From Dillenia suffruticosa (lineage: Eukaryota; Streptophyta; Magnoliopsida; Dilleniales; Dilleniaceae), in NCBI GenBank assembly GCA_033439265.1, contig JAVTVX010000031.1, positions 8,603,501-8,667,500 of the forward strand: a DNA stretch of 64,000 nucleotides, in the 5' to 3' direction. Positions 1-13,863 of this stretch are shown piece by piece. The position numbers and the translations under genes were made by a program. Below the pieces are notes generated by a model. That model saw only the letters and a list, made by a program, of their open reading frames with translations. It did no database searches and was not told where the DNA came from. Each line of letters opens with the position of its first letter. Position 1 is the stretch's first letter.

Positions 1-2020
1 TCACGCTCTCGGCCTCTAATACACACACACACTTTCACCATATCACCACAAAATTCTGCACACATTTGGCCCATTTTTCCTCAACATTCTCTTCTTGGCT
101 AGCATAAAAATAGCCTTCCTTCAATTTATTTTAGTGCAGAAGATTTCTGCACATAATGCACCTCAATCCTTGGCCTTTAAAGTATCTTTCTTGCACAACT
201 ACAACCCATTCTTTTCAGCCAATAACATTCTGTTTTTCCCATGTTTTTCAGCCGCTATGCACAATACAAATCATTCAGTTTTTCTGCACACAAAACTTAG
301 TACTGCAGGACACAAATTTCAGCCCACAATTTCACCTTTCTCTCCTCCAAATTCTTACCCAAACACCACAAATTTCTGCACACTTTTCTTACCTCATTTC
401 AATCATCAAACATACACATATATCCATCATCTTTGCATTAAAATTCAGCACATAAAATTTGCATTTGAAGACTAAATTTTCAGCTCACTCAAAACACATT
501 TCTCCTCTAATTCTTGGCCACAAAACAGGTAATTTTTCTGCACACAAAATTCTGCACCGATGAAGGACAAATTCTACACACAAAATTCTGCACACATCCC
601 TCATGCTTTATTGGGTTTCTCCTAGACTCTAAGTGATAGAAATCATGCTAGAACATCAAATTAAATCATTCATACAAGATTTTCAAAAATTCAGCATGGT
701 GCAGAATTTTTCTTACCTCAAATCTTGATGTTTCAAGCCCAATTCAAGACTCCTCTTCACAAGGTCACTCTCTCCTCTTGCTCCTATGCATTCGACCAAC
801 ATCCATTCACCGAGTTAGGCTTCTCATTTTGGCTTCAAACTTAGATATGTTATACTAGGGTTTGGGGAGAATAAATCTACACCAAAATTTCATAGAAAAG
901 TTAGAAGAAATCATGCCCTTCTTCAAGAATGGAGCTTACGGTCACCCTTGGACTTCACTATGAAAAACTCCTCATTTTGCTCTAATTGTTGGATCTATTA
1001 TAGTAGGGTTTGTGAGGATTTGATTTATGTAAAAATATTTGGGTGTTATTGTAGGAAAAGTTTTGGATCCCTCACCTTGAAACTCACGGTTCTTGGGAGA
1101 AAATGAAGAACCTGCTTTGTTTGGACACCCACGATTTTAAAGGAAGAAGAAAGCCTAAGTGATTAGTTTATTTAACTTGTGTCATTCAATCCTAGCCCTT
1201 CAAGCATTTATAATATTTGTTCTAGGCCATTAGATTCTTTGTCATAACAAGGTTCATTCTCTCTCCACAAAACCACTCTTTTCTCTCTCCCACGTTGTCT
1301 TTCTCATTCTCACACTACACTCCACTCCTCATTAATTGCATGTCCCTAACTAACTAAATCCAAGGGCTCACATTAATTCATCTTATTTCAAATTAATCTC
1401 CACCCTTGATTTATTTCTCAAAACCCAACAAAATCTCTTCAAGAGTGAACAATTGCCTTCTCTCCTCTCTCTCTCTCTCTCTCTCACGGACGTCCACCTC
1501 ACTTCCCCCACTCCTTTCTCTCTTGTTGTTCATGGTTTTGGGTGAAGGAACCATTTGCCAAAATGCTTCCAATTTTTGATAATTGCAAATGAGCCCCTTG
1601 ACTTATAAAAATTATATTTTGACCCCAATTTTTTTTTATAATTTCAAGTTAGACTCAAAACCTCATATTTGGCCTAATTTAATTTATCCCATATCAAAAC
1701 ATGGTTGTTTAGCTCTTCCGACACAAGTTCGACCAGCTGGGGTTTTACCTATGATTTTTCAAAAAATTTGTGATTTAGCTCTATGAAACAAGATCTACTC
1801 AATTTTGAAGTTCCAATACACTCTAGTGTAATCCTCATTATTATTGGATCATCGGTGATTATTTTGGAAATTTTTAAATTCTCGACGATTTGGGCCAAAA
1901 TTTCTAAAAAGCGGTTTTAACGAAAAAATTTCTTAGCGAATTATTATAGAAATATGAGTAAGATCATTTATGAAATGAAGAGGATTACAATAGTGAGAAC
2001 ACCGAGATGTCAATGTTACA
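1..2020 (-). mobile_element. Partial gypsy-type LTR, window-truncated
   Basis: This is the terminal part of a long LTR lying in minus orientation. Its right end reads GATGTCAATGTTACA, equivalent to the TGTAACA 5' terminus of the other minus LTRs here. The stretch around 800-960 (shared phrases such as GATATGTTATACTAG and TTCAAGAATGGAGCT) matches 60195-60320 inside the solo LTR that ends at 61468, so the two belong to one family. The other end lies outside the window, so it cannot be decided whether this is a solo LTR or part of an element. The interior holds many TTCTGCACACA-like motifs (1-600) and a CT tract near 1466-1483. The 126-codon ORF at 95-475 is low-complexity and has no recognisable domain. 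Confidence 0.7.
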
Positions 2021-3265
2021 GTTTTGGATTTTAAAAATACTTCTGCACAGTTTCAGTAAAATTACTAAACTTTCTATCTACTACTCCAATTCCAGTGATC
2101 TTTAGCTTAAATTAAAGATAAGATAAAGACTAGCTACTTTCATGTTTTAAGTTTCACTGAATTCCATACAGACGATATTGTAAAAATTGACAAAAGATAC
2201 TGGTTATACACAGAGTATCAAATAAAGTAGGTAAAACATGCTGAATTTCTAAAAATCACTAAAAATTGATTTTTTCATGAAATGTTTCACATAATATATC
2301 ATCTTAAAGTATAAGAAATCTAGTTTATACAAGAACAAACAGTTTAGATTTTTTATTCCTATAAAATAAGATATCATCATTAGAGTACACAAAACTCAAT
2401 CTATAAATCAATATCTAGTATGCTAGCGTAGATACTAATATAGCTACTCATCATATAATCAAATATTTGCACAAGTTAAGAAATGTTATCTTTTTTGTAA
2501 GATCTCTTGTTAACAATACATACCAGTACTCCTTTTGAATTCTTGCAAATTTTTTTATATCACATTAGAAAAAATCAAATCACAAATCAAAATGAATTCC
2601 TATACAACACTTCTATACTTCCAATTGAAATCCAAGATTTTTCAAAAATGTTCTTACCTCCTTGGCTTCATGGTTGCACTTAAATTGGATATGGATCCTA
2701 CATATTTCGTCTAAGGGGGTTGAATGAAGAAAATGAGCTAAATTCTTCTTAAACAAATTCTTTTATAAACTTAGCAAAACTTCTTTGACCATTGGATCAC
2801 CCCATGCATTATCTCAACCATCTACTTATCCTAACACTTAAACCATGTAATTATTGATTCAAGCAAACTCCATGCACTCTATTAGGAGTCTTGTTAGACG
2901 TCCATGTCAAGAGGAGAAGTGTCACTACTAGTACAGACTATTCCAATTAGATTTCATGCATAATTTGTCATCCTATGAACTTTCTTGAATGTGAAACAAT
3001 CCTATGTGACCACTAACCAACCTTGCTGCCCTCTTCATCAATCATTTGGCTCCAATTGTCCATCCTTTAGTGGCTTGCAACCTAGTCCCTCAAATTTCCT
3101 TATTTACATTTAGACTCCTAACTTTTAACAAATTTATATTTTTTGTCCATATGAAATTTTGTTCGAAATTCCTTAAAAATGTGAAATTTCATTTAAATAC
3201 GTTTATTTAAGTGTATAGGACTTTCCTTAGCCATTTTTGACTTCTTTAGGGCATGTCGGTGTTTG
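2021..3265 (-). mobile_element. Probable older E-type LTR remnant
   Basis: This stretch has no coding potential that I recognise. It has the layout of the right part of the same LTR class: a segment resembling AGTCCCTCAAATTTCC followed by AT-rich sequence, ending near 3254 in CATGTCGGTGTTTG. That end resembles the GTGTCGGTGTTACA end of the LTR finishing at 61468. If this is right, the LTR ending at 2020 inserted into this older one. The match is by eye only and strongly diverged. Confidence 0.35.
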
Positions 3266-3449
3266 TTGAGAAGGTTTTCAGCTTACTGATAAAATTTTTT
3301 GTTTTAGCAATTTTGAGACAAAACTTCAAAATAAATAAATAAATAATTAAAATTACATTTTAGATATCTCAAAGGGATGTTAATATATATTTAGAATCAT
3401 GAGAAGTGGTACATAATATATAGTCACGGGAAATTGGTATTACATTAGA

Positions 3450-3535
3450 TGCCTATAAGAATGTCTAGCAAAACTCGTGCTCACAAATGAATTATTAGAT
3501 CTTGTATCTATTAGCACACGAGCATTAATATCAAA
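3450..3535 (-). pseudogene. Gypsy aspartic protease remnant
   Basis: Read on the minus strand, this short piece gives a peptide containing FDINARVLIDTRSNNSF followed by a segment ending FARHS. It aligns by eye with the protease of the better preserved gypsy element at 24995-25354, which has FGIDACILIDTES and TFARHS. The catalytic D-T/S-G triad appears as DTR, so the active site is lost. It lies downstream (minus sense) of the gag remnant at 4016-5163, the expected gag-protease order. Everything further downstream (reverse transcriptase, integrase) is missing. Confidence 0.55.
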
Positions 3536-4015
3536 AATTTTTATCATACCTAATAATATAGACCATAAAATAATTATTAGTTAACATATAAATTACATAA
3601 TTCAAATTTGACTTCCCATAACATTTCATTACACCACACAATTATGAATATTTAATGTACTTACCTATTCTAGGAATCCATACTATTGATATAGCCATAA
3701 TGTCATACTATTCATGTACAAATAATACTCTTAAAATAGAGAGTTCTAGGCCCAAAGATCATATTCAAATATACAGTCTAACACATTGAGTCGAGTAAAC
3801 CCTTAGGTCAATAGGGATTTTCAATCATACCTAGTGATCATCCATCAATTGTTACATGTTTAATGGAACTCTACAAGTCAATAATTCTAAACACCTTACC
3901 TTCATCAAACCTTACGCATATACTAATGACCATACGAAAATTATATTATCAACATACTTCAAATCATAATCACATATCATCTAGATCGCATTTCTAAATT
4001 ATCTAATTTAAGTTT

Positions 4016-5163
4016 TCAAAAGGTTTCACCTGTGACCACATCCGGATTGACTTTTGCCTCTTCATTTGTCATGACATAAATTCTTGTCAGAGCTCTTGGT
4101 TGGGAACGTTGAGTCGGGTTGGCTATAGTATTGCTTCCCATCCATGTTCTCGCAATGGCACTAGTGTGAGGTGTTAAAGTAGTACTCGAACCACCGTTGG
4201 GGGTGCTAACAGATCCTAAGACGAAACCACCGCTATAGGAACCCGTGCTCTTGCTCTTTTTAGAGCTTTGGCCTAGTGTGAATCCGCCGGACCTCTTCTT
4301 CTTCTCATGGTGCTCCCTAGCCTTACCTCTCTCAAGCACCATTTGCTTGGCCCTCAAGGCCAACTACAAAACATTCTAGTAAGTGAGATTCTCCGTAACT
4401 GACATCCTCTCTCGGATGTTCAAATTCAATCCATTCTTGAACTTGAAACACCTACATTTCTCGGAGGCTATAATCTCTGGAACAAATGAGGATAAACTTC
4501 TAAACTTCACTTCATATTCCACCACTAACATACCTCCTTGACGGAGTTAGAGAAACTCTCTCCTTTTTAAATCCCAATCAAATTAAGTGTAGAACTTCTC
4601 ATCAAATTCTCTAAAGAATTCGTTCCAAGTAAAGAGATGACTGCTCTCTCATTCACATGATCCTACCAAGTATTAGTGTCCTCGTCCAACAATCTTATAA
4701 CAACTGTAAGCTTCATCTCATCATCGATCCTCATGTCCGTTACAATCTCTTAGACCCTCTTGATCCATTTCTTGGCTACTGAAAGATCATTAGAACCTGA
4801 GAATGTCTTACACCCAAATTGTCTAGTTTCTTTCAACAATTTGGACAATTCAATAGGTGGTCGAGTAGACGATGTAGCTACCGAAGTAAGAGGTGCTATA
4901 GGTATTGTAGGAGGGACCGGTGGAACCATTGGATTGGGAGGTAGAGTTGGAACTTGTACTTGAGGTGGTGTTTGGAGATGTACTCTATATGCATTCCATC
5001 ACTCGATCCATTGCCGGAGAGTATAGAGTGACGGTGGAGGAATTCCAGTTGGAGGAACCGGATAAGTAGATGCCAGAGATGGTAGAGCATGTGAGGATGA
5101 CTCATCCTTGAGCTCTTGACAAGGAATCTCATTTATATTCCTCATTCTTCTACGTGGTGGCAT
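4016..5163 (-). pseudogene. Gypsy gag pseudogene
   Basis: A Ty3/gypsy capsid gene broken by stops and frameshifts. The start at 5163 reads MPPRRR, like the MPPRRG start of the intact gag at 52702. About 4390-4560 encodes, in shifting frames, EYEVKFRSLSSFVPE and FKNGLNLNIRERMSV, which match the Retrotrans_gag core of the intact copy (EYEMELRRLAAFVPD, FEDGLNLNIRRYMTV). The last 115 codons (4016-4363) stay open and contain KKRSGG and SSKKS, equivalent to the basic Ser/Lys-rich linker of the intact gag. The CCHC knuckle is not visible in the open part. It lies just downstream of its own 5' LTR (5399-8129) and is long dead. Confidence 0.8.
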
Positions 5164-5379
5164 GATAATCTACAAAAGAAAAGCTATCTTTAGTTTACTA
5201 TTCTAAGATAACGCTAGACACCTATGTTAGAGTTGTGTCAATATCATAGGACCCATATGAGACTTTTAAAAACCATTAGAAGACATTTTGAATATTCAAA
5301 CTTTCGGAAATCTTTGAAAATCTTTAGAAATTTTTGGAAAAATTTATTTAAATTTTCAAAATATTTAAAATCAAACCTA

Positions 5380-5392
5380 TATCTTATATTAA
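5380..5392 (-). other. Degenerate Met-tRNA primer-binding site
   Basis: Immediately beside the LTR terminus at 5399, the plus strand reads ATATCTTATATTAA where the element at 27195 has GCTCTGATACCAA. This is a decayed copy of the initiator-Met tRNA primer-binding site at the expected distance from the LTR. Confidence 0.4.
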
Positions 5393-5398
5393 TAAAGT

Positions 5399-8129
5399 TG
5401 TCACGCTTTGACACTCGGATCGAGCATGGGACAACCACCGCGTCACCTTGGCATATGGGTAAATCCTGCCTATATATCGGGATAACGTAAGACATTCATC
5501 AATATCTATCCTATTGTCAAAACAATACAACAATATTCAAAGGACCAACTCGATCCATCCCTATCTCAAAAGCATGCATATGGTCAATCCGACCATTTCT
5601 AAATCTAATAAAATTTCACAATTTCAAAAGAAAATCCAAAAATGTAAAATATAAAACATTCAAGTACAATTTAAAGTTTAGAAATCCAAATTGGTTGACT
5701 AGGTGAAATTTTAATTACAATTTGAAAAAATACTCTCCATATGGCTCTAACTAATCTAAAAAATAAATAAATCATCCAAAGCAAGAGCTAGTATTGGTAG
5801 TAAGAATCTCCTCAAAAACTAACTCAAGTTCAGCAAGATCCAACACTAGAATCGACTAGATCTCCTAACTTAACCTTCCTCTGAAAAATGAAAGAAAGAA
5901 GATTAAGTATAAAAATATTCAATAAGTGGGGTACAATGGTATTATTGTAACAACAAATCAGAGGTGAGTATAAGAATGTTAAATCATGTAATTCAAACAA
6001 TTAATCAAATAATATAGTTCTAACAATCATAGTAATTAAAAAGAAAAGAAGGAATCATTCACAATTTTCATATTTTCCACAAATCATGAGATCTCCCTAA
6101 ATAAATTACTTCCACCTAAGATTTGACTGAACCCAAATGAAGCACACCAGGAGATTTTCAATTCAATCGATGCATAACATTACATCCCCCTTTCTTGACA
6201 TTGACTCGTACCACACTGGTAGTGTAATCGGATAGTACCAAGGAGGCGTAGGAGGTCACATCTACCATCCTTTACCAATAATGCCTAACCATGGTATCCC
6301 GTTGATTCGCTCTATGGAGGGAATGACTATATCTATTTATATCACATATGTCATTCTTTTACAACCATTTAAATCTCATTCAATATACTATGATTTCAAC
6401 AAATAGTTATCAAATCATATCACAATATTCATAAATAAATTATTTAACAACATGTGGTATATATTCATTCGTAAATAAAATAGATATATACAGATTTCAA
6501 ATTCTCATTTTGAGATATCCTTTAATCACAAATATTTGTGCAAAATTATATAAAATATTTTAAAAACATTTATAAAAAAATTTTGAAATCATTTTTCTCA
6601 TTTAAAGATATAACAATCCATCCACTCATCTTTTGGGAGTATAATCACTTTCAGATTTCAAATATAACAAAATACAACCCCTTCTTTAATTCCAAATGTC
6701 TTAACCTAAGCCATTGGTTACAAATTAATCATTAAATCATATATCAACACTAGAGCAAATTGGTTCATCTCAACATCTCAATATGTCACAATTCCTAATT
6801 TTTTAATGAATTTTCTAACACAACATGTCATAGAAAAATGACCGTATCTTGTTCTATACTTCTCGGATCATGAAAATTTTAATTTTCACTTAAAAACTAG
6901 ACATAAAATTACAATTTTAGTGTTTATGTCCCAAATTCATTGAAATCATATAAAAGTATTTAAAATTATGAATATTATAGTCCAAAATTCATGATTCACA
7001 TTTGCGTAGTTATAGAAAATTTATTATAACTTTCACTACACATATTGAATTTGAGTTATTCAAATTTCAAATTAAAGATAACACATGGATCTACAAATTT
7101 TATGTTTAGATCCTAGCTAGTCAACCTAGAAGGCCTCTCAAAGTCAAAGAAATGCATGCTGCCGAAATAGGGCAGAACAGGATATTTTTTGGCACCATGA
7201 ATTTTTTTAAAATATCATAAAAAATCATAAAAACCCCATTTCCCATCCAAATGCTTCAGATCATATATCATTTTCAAGATATGGAAGTCTAGTTTCATGA
7301 GAAGAAAATATTACTTAATTTGCCTATATGCAAAGGAAGTTATGATGGAAATATCACAACATACTCAAACTGCCTATTATGTAGAAAATCAAAGGATTTT
7401 AGCTCAAATATGAAACTTCACATTCTACTCTAGTAACCCCTCTTTACATTCAATCTAAATCTAGAATCAAGTAACAATTCAAAAACATCATGCATAACCA
7501 AAATCCACAGGCATTCATCCTATGTTATGAAGCAAACAAGCTTCTAGCATGCTCAACAACCTCACTTATCCTTGCTCAACTTAGGAAACTAGAGCACATA
7601 ACGTCAGAATTTCAGGGGAAAGTTAACAGCTTCAAACTCAACAAGGTGGATCATCATCCACATGGTTTCTCATCCTAAAAATAAAAGGTAATCAAGGGAA
7701 AATCGAAAAAAGTAAAATACCCACTCACCTAAAATTTCTTCGTATGTTAAACGAAGGAGAAGAGGGTTTGGACCTGAAAATCAAAATTAGACCTTGGATT
7801 TGCTTCAACAACCCAATGGATGCTTGGAAAAAATGTTGGATTTTGGTTATATTTTGAGACAATAAAGAAAATGAAAGGATTTCAGAAGATCTTATCCGGC
7901 ATAGCAATGATGAATGATTAGATCGAAGATATTCCTAGGCTTTGACTTTTCATCTCAAATATTCATCACTCTTCTAATGGAACAAATGATGATCGTAGGC
8001 AAATAGGAGTGAATCATTGGATGATTGAAGAGAGAAAAAGAGAGTTGTAAGTTTGGGTAACGAAGGGGGAGTAAAAGTGGGGTGGGGTGGGTATGACCTT
8101 TCTTTTTTCTTTCTTTTCTTGGTGTTATA
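5399..8129 (-). repeat. 5' LTR of degraded gypsy element
   Basis: A minus-strand LTR of about 2.73 kb that begins on the plus strand with TGTCACGCTTTGACAC and ends GGTGTTATA at 8129. The head is a diverged version of TGTCACGCCCCGAACC, seen at 27214, 42617 and 45384. The neighbouring words (a GAGCA-type block, then TAGTGTAATCGGATAG, then GGATACCTC-like sequence) keep the order seen in the younger LTRs. The gag and protease remnants to its left share its orientation. It is AT-rich and heavily mutated; the final CA is lost, and no target duplication can be tested because the 3' LTR is missing. Confidence 0.7.
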
Positions 8130-10237
8130 GAAGAGATGCATCTTTAGGGGCTATAACCTGCCTATCCCCCCTTCCCCCAAAAGAGGACGTGTTTAACAAG
8201 GTAGCCTTACTACCCAAAGGGATGAGTGGATCACCTATTTTGTAGGGAGAGTTAATGCTTCTTGAATATTTTACTTTGACACTACTTTACCTAAAAAAAA
8301 CTAGCAAGTTACGTTTTAGTTTGAGATAAAAGTCCTTTTTTGTTCTCAATAGTGAAGCAATATCCAACTCATTAGCTTATTATATAGAAAGCATGAATGG
8401 TTCAAAACTTCTCATATACTTGTATTGGACACGGATCGGCCTCAAGTTGAAGGCCTATCCAAATATATTATTGTATTAAAGTTGCATAAAATGTCTTGAA
8501 TATGGTCAAAATACATGTTTTGATATGGTTGGAGATTTAATTAATTTAAGGAAATCGGAGTTTAAGTGTAGAAATTAAAACTTTTATAGTAAAATTAATA
8601 AATAAAAAAGACATAAAATGTTTTTCATATCTCTCTATGGAAACAAAGAAGCAAAAGAGCAGAGTTCGAGACTTAAGAATGACGAAAAAGAATTTGGGAG
8701 AGGTAACCCATAAAAATGAAACCTATAATACTCGAATCGAATTATTCGGACAAAACCCCGTACTGGTGGTGGGAAAAAAAAGAAGAGGCGAAAGAGGGAA
8801 ATAAACCTAAATGCTTTCGATTCTTAAAATCTGTAGTCTTTAAGCATCCTAATGGAAGATGAATCAAGAGAAGTTGGATCGGGATAAAAATCTAGCTCGA
8901 AACTTTCTTCGAATTTTGACTAAACCAGAGAGGTAAAAGGAAGAAGAGAAAAACTTTCAATCATGGCTAAAGATGAAAAAGGAAAAAGCTTAACTTCTTG
9001 TGTGCACTTCTTTATTTCTCTTCTTATCTCCTTATCCATTCATCTCTGCCTCTCTCTATTTAGAGAAAAAAAGAGAAACAACTTTTTTTCTTTTTTCTTT
9101 TTATCTGGCTTTTATTTCTACTCATCTCCGTGTTTTTATCCTCTTCACTCGCTCAGCCTCAAGCTTTGACAAAAATTTTAAGCAAAAATTTTAAATCAAA
9201 AAAATTTTAGTTTGCGTAATATTATAAAATATGTCTATAGTAATTAACACATAGTGTGTGTTGTACTCCTGTATTCTAGTTTTTGAAGATTTTCATATCT
9301 TTGTAGGTACACCACTATATTCATATTTGTGCTTCCTAACTTATTATCTTAGGTCAAAACAAATTAACAAGATATTCTCCCTTTTTAGGGCCCTAAGTGC
9401 CACTCTACTTGTGTATTGGAATTTTGTTTCTAAGAATGTGTTAAAAAAATTTAAAGCGTTATACTGAAAGTTTTATATATGTAAGTGAAAGTAGTTTCCT
9501 CAAAGCATAAGCTTGAGTTGTTAACTGCATAAATACAATGCAGGAAAATGTCTAATACATTGATATAAGAGAAAAATTTTACCTCCTTTTTTGTTTTCCT
9601 TAAACAAATGTGAAATTATGCCTCAAGTTCTCTCTATTTTTAGCTTCTGTTTCCCAACTGTCCTTAATGTTTGTAAATATAACAAAATCATGATAGAATC
9701 TCATAACAAACCCATGGAAGTTTTCTTTCGTTACATCTCCATGTTTATGGGTACATGGCGAGGTGGAACTAATACAATATGGATAAAAAAACATGTCGAG
9801 TTTGTAGTTTAACCATATATTAGTTTGAATTTGTTAACACTTTTTCTAAAACTTCCATTCGATTGTAAAACTATTGTTGTTTAAGAATATTGCGAAATTT
9901 GTTATATATTTTGTATCAATTATGAAGAGGGAATATAATTCATATCACATGTGACTTTGATTTGAAGTTCAATATTTAGTGTATTAGTTCTATTAGAGTA
10001 GACTTACCATAAAACAGTTTAAATACTAGCAAAAGACTTTAGAGACGTGTTTGTTAGTAACCGATAATATGCAAAACAATTTTGTTATTACTACAAAAGT
10101 TGTGTATTTTTCCCTTGATGTTGTTTTTTATGCAAAATTATAGTTGTTCTCGTCATGTTATCATGGCTATTATTGTAAATATGGTTATATATATATATAT
10201 ATTTAAATAAACGAGCAAGATAATATTAAGCATGAGA
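8130..10237. other. AT-rich spacer, no gene recognised
   Basis: I see no conserved domain, LTR terminus or RNA gene here. Short ORFs at 8963-9194, 9258-9467 and 9591-9812 are AT-rich, have no recognisable motifs and overlap one another on both strands. A pyrimidine-rich stretch occurs at 9000-9160 and a short TA run near 10188-10202. This is probably the sequence into which the CACTA transposon at 10238 inserted. Confidence 0.5.
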
Positions 10238-10254
10238 CATTACAAGAAAAGTAA

Positions 10255-10545
10255 TTATTAGTGATAAAAAATTATCGACGGATATAATCTGTCTTAAATA
10301 GTGACGGATTAATGTCAAATGTGAAAAAAAATAAAATTATAAATTATTAACGGATCAGTGGATTAATGATAGAATTAGTGAGAGAAAATTTTTATCGATA
10401 ATTTTGACCGTAATACAGGCGCCAAACTAATTATATCAGTGACGGATCTGCGCGGGAATTACAGACGGATTATAATCCATCAGTAATGGGTCACATGCTT
10501 AACATATAGGATTCATTAATGATGAATTACCGACGTATGTGGCGG
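10255..10545. repeat. CACTA left subterminal repeat zone
   Basis: Clustered copies, in both orientations, of a core like GACGGATTA with partners such as TAATCCATC and ATCCGTC. Examples begin near 10273, 10300, 10440 and 10463. In En/Spm elements such zones bind the TNPA-type protein. They become diffuse about 300 bp in, where a pyrimidine-rich leader begins (about 10590-10660). Confidence 0.75.
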
Positions 10546-13132
10546 CAATCCATTGGTGAAATAATACAAAGAAAACCTAATTTTTCCTAATCATGCCTCT
10601 GTCCTTCGTTCGCGTCTGTCTCTCTCTTTCTTCCTCTCTCTCTCCCTTCCCTTAGTGTGCTCTTATCGCTCGTATCCGTTCGTTGTCGGCACTGGTCAGC
10701 AGCAAAATCGAAGAATTGCGATATGAAGACCCATTTGCCATCGCTCTCGATCGTCCATTCAGGTTCCTCTTTCTCACTCTCTCCCTGTCTTTCTTAGATT
10801 AGGATTTATTCGCAGAACAGAGGCATGTTTCTTCTGCACGTACGCTTATAATCTCCAGATTCCCATTTTTTGTAATGCACTTGGCTGAAAATCCTTGCAA
10901 GCACTTGGACTTTTAGCATCCACTTTCGACCTTGCAGCTACCAAATGTTCCATAAGCATTGTACTTATTGCAGTAATTTTTTAGGTTATTACAGCATCAC
11001 CTAGGCAGCAATTTGAGATTTATAATGTGAAAATTTTGGTTACTATAGTAGTGCACATGAAATACTCGCTGTGAGAAGCCCTGTTAAGTGGTCCCAGTTC
11101 TGAGATGAGAAGCTCAGTTGTTGTAGATATAGTCAATGTTCTGTTTTTAACTACGATTCAGGAGTCAGGACAATACAATTCAAATGTCGCAATTTTCATT
11201 ACTGAGATTATGATTATGTTTGGGTTTATTGTTTGGTTCACACCAAGAAAGGAAATCATTTGTTGCTTTCTTCATGTTCTGCTTTGGTATACGCATGTCC
11301 GTTGTAAAATAGGGATGGTTAGTTTGACAAGATGTGTACTTTGGTTCTACAGCCTTCTCGGAAATGTTAAGGTTCTATTAGGCACAATTTGAAATGAAAA
11401 AAATTATTAATATAGTATTAATTTCATTTTTTAAAGAAACGGTAACTCAAGAATTTGTAGCTCGAGATATAAATGGAGCCTCAAATGATAAGTCCCGAAT
11501 TTCTAAGCATGCTTTTTAACTCCATGATGTTTAATGCTTTTTTTAACTGTTGGGTGCGTATGTGGGTTGGATATTTTGAGATAACTTTCCATGGCATTGC
11601 TTACCCAAAAAATCGATGGAAATTTGAATAGTTTTTTGCAATACTATTGCTCAGGTTATCAACGAGTACTTGTGTGTTTTAGGAACAACATTGTGGGACA
11701 TTGATTGATTATGATTTTCACTGGTAAGAGATTAACTGCAATGTAATTGAATTCATGTAATGCAGGTTGAGCTTCTCCCTAGATTAGCAACAGTGCTATT
11801 GCAAACACATTTTAAGCAGTTAGTCACTACCTCTACTGCCCAACCTCTCTTGACTTCTGTGAAGGACATTGTTTATTCTGAAATAAAGCTAACTCCATTC
11901 TTGCCAATTGTCACAATATAGTCGATGGTAGGTAGAATGGTTGTTTGAGCTGTCTGTTTCCAGAGGTCAAACAAATGACTGTGGTTGCATGCACAATGGG
12001 CTTTATTTGGTCTTGTTTCTTCCTGCTTCCAATGGTCAAGTACAAACTACATTCATTTGCATATGGTATTATTCAACCTCTCATGTACTTAAACAAACAT
12101 TTATTGTTTTTTTTTGGAATGGAGCATATTAGTGGAAAATAGACGTCATTGGTATCTGCAGATTACTTGATTGCTTGTTTGTTCTCTGCTCATTGACTAG
12201 GATGCGTCGGATGACTTCCGTCTTTTGAATGTTTTTGATTTTATAAACAAATTTATTAGGGATGTGTGAGGGGCTTGGATGAAATGGTGCTGTATTGATG
12301 GAAAATTTATCATTCAATTAATCCTTTTCCCATTATTTACTAAGTCTTGAGTAAGACAAGTCACCAAAACTTTTTATGGAGGTGAAGTCCCTACGACTTT
12401 TGAATGATGTTGATGCTGTTTCTGTTTAATGTTTTTTGCAATGGAAACGAACAGCAGACAGTCGTTATTGGTTCCAATTTTCATGTGCTTCCTCCTTTTT
12501 GCAGCCTTCCTTTTCTTATTTGAAAAAGGTAAACAGAATTGCTTTAAAACACCTCTCACAAAATTACTTTTTTTTTAAAACATATCAGTTTCCAGCTAGT
12601 AGATTCGAGTATTTTATGGAAGTTCTAATTTTTTTTTTCATTTCTTTAAGATTGAACATAAACCTGATGTGGTCCAATGTAGTTTAATGATGAAATTGCT
12701 TAAGTGCAAATAATGGAAAGTTTAAAATGCACTACAACATGCTTTAATTTCTATGACACCATAAGTAGAAATCAATAGATTTCTTACTTAAGATTAACCA
12801 TCACCGAATTTGGTATCTCCTGTTAAAGCAATAATATGACCTCTTCAAGTATTCCCACTAGAGGCATTGGTGAACATGATATATTTGGTAGGGCATATGT
12901 CATGGCCTTTCTCTTGAAAGGTAAGGTATAATGGTTCTTGTGCTAGGGTTGTGCCTTCTCTCCTACTCATAGTTGTCCTCCTAGGGTTATCACTTTCTTC
13001 TTGCTTCTTCTTGCTTCTTCTTGCAAAGGGTTTTCTTACCTAACACTTAATCATGGGTAATTTTTGTCTTCTATTGGATACTAAAGTAGAAATGGAATCA
13101 TGTCGTGGTTAAATTTTTTTAATTCGTAGTTG

Positions 13133-13207
<75 letters not shown>

Positions 13208-13863
13208 TACAAGGTGGTGTCCTTATCGACCCTTGTAATACCATATACATCTATATCTTCTATTGCCACAACATCTAGCAGGTGTTAAAAACCCAAGTTA
13301 CAAATATTTGACCTATCGACACCAAACTTTCTTCCTTTTGCATCACTAGTGTTCAACTTCCCGACTGATATGGCATCTCTGTTGTAACTTGTCTTCCCTT
13401 TCGACTCATGTTTTCATTCATTCTGAGATCGTTATCACCGGCTATCGGTATTATTTAGTTTGAGAATATTAAAATTAGTTTTAATTTATTTCTTAATATA
13501 ATTTTGATAGATTACTTATCTTTATTCTTGTACGGTTTGTACTTTGAAATGGGGTCTATTGATCATGCTTGGATGTAGCTAATGGATATTTGATAGATAA
13601 ATTTGTTGAGAGTGTTAATGAGTTCTTTTTATTTTACATGTTCTCAATATAAGTTCATGGATGGATTCAAGATTAGATATTTTTGCCATAACTATCGCAA
13701 CCATAAACTTTGTAGTCGAGATGATATAGCAATGCACTAATTCTCAAGAGGGTTTGTTAATGGTTATACGATATGAGTTTGTTACGAAGAAGTCAGAAAT
13801 AGAGAATCAAATGAAGGACAATCATTTACACATAGAGAGGATGTCGAGACTTCATATACATCC
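10546..13863 (+). other. CACTA leader and intron-like region
   Basis: Between the left repeat zone and the recognisable transposase lies about 3.3 kb without conserved coding sequence. It starts with a CT-rich leader resembling a 5' untranslated exon and continues as T-rich intron-like DNA. A long CT microsatellite lies at about 13133-13207. The short ORFs here (for example 11105-11392) show no domain that I recognise. Part of the first exons of the transposase may be hidden here. Confidence 0.5.
13133..13207. repeat. (CT)n microsatellite
   Basis: About 75 bp of nearly pure CT dinucleotides interrupted by two or three TTT steps, in intron-like DNA of the CACTA element. Confidence 0.95.

Noticed and set aside
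95-475. 126-codon ORF in the LTR at the left edge
   Set aside because: Low-complexity His/Asn/Phe-rich translation of an LTR, overlapped by another ORF in a second frame, with no recognised motif.
1466-1483. CT/GA microsatellites (also 48165-48203 and 49675-49700) as regulatory GAGA elements
   Set aside because: They are simple repeats in LTR or intron-like DNA; without expression or binding data no regulatory role can be supported.
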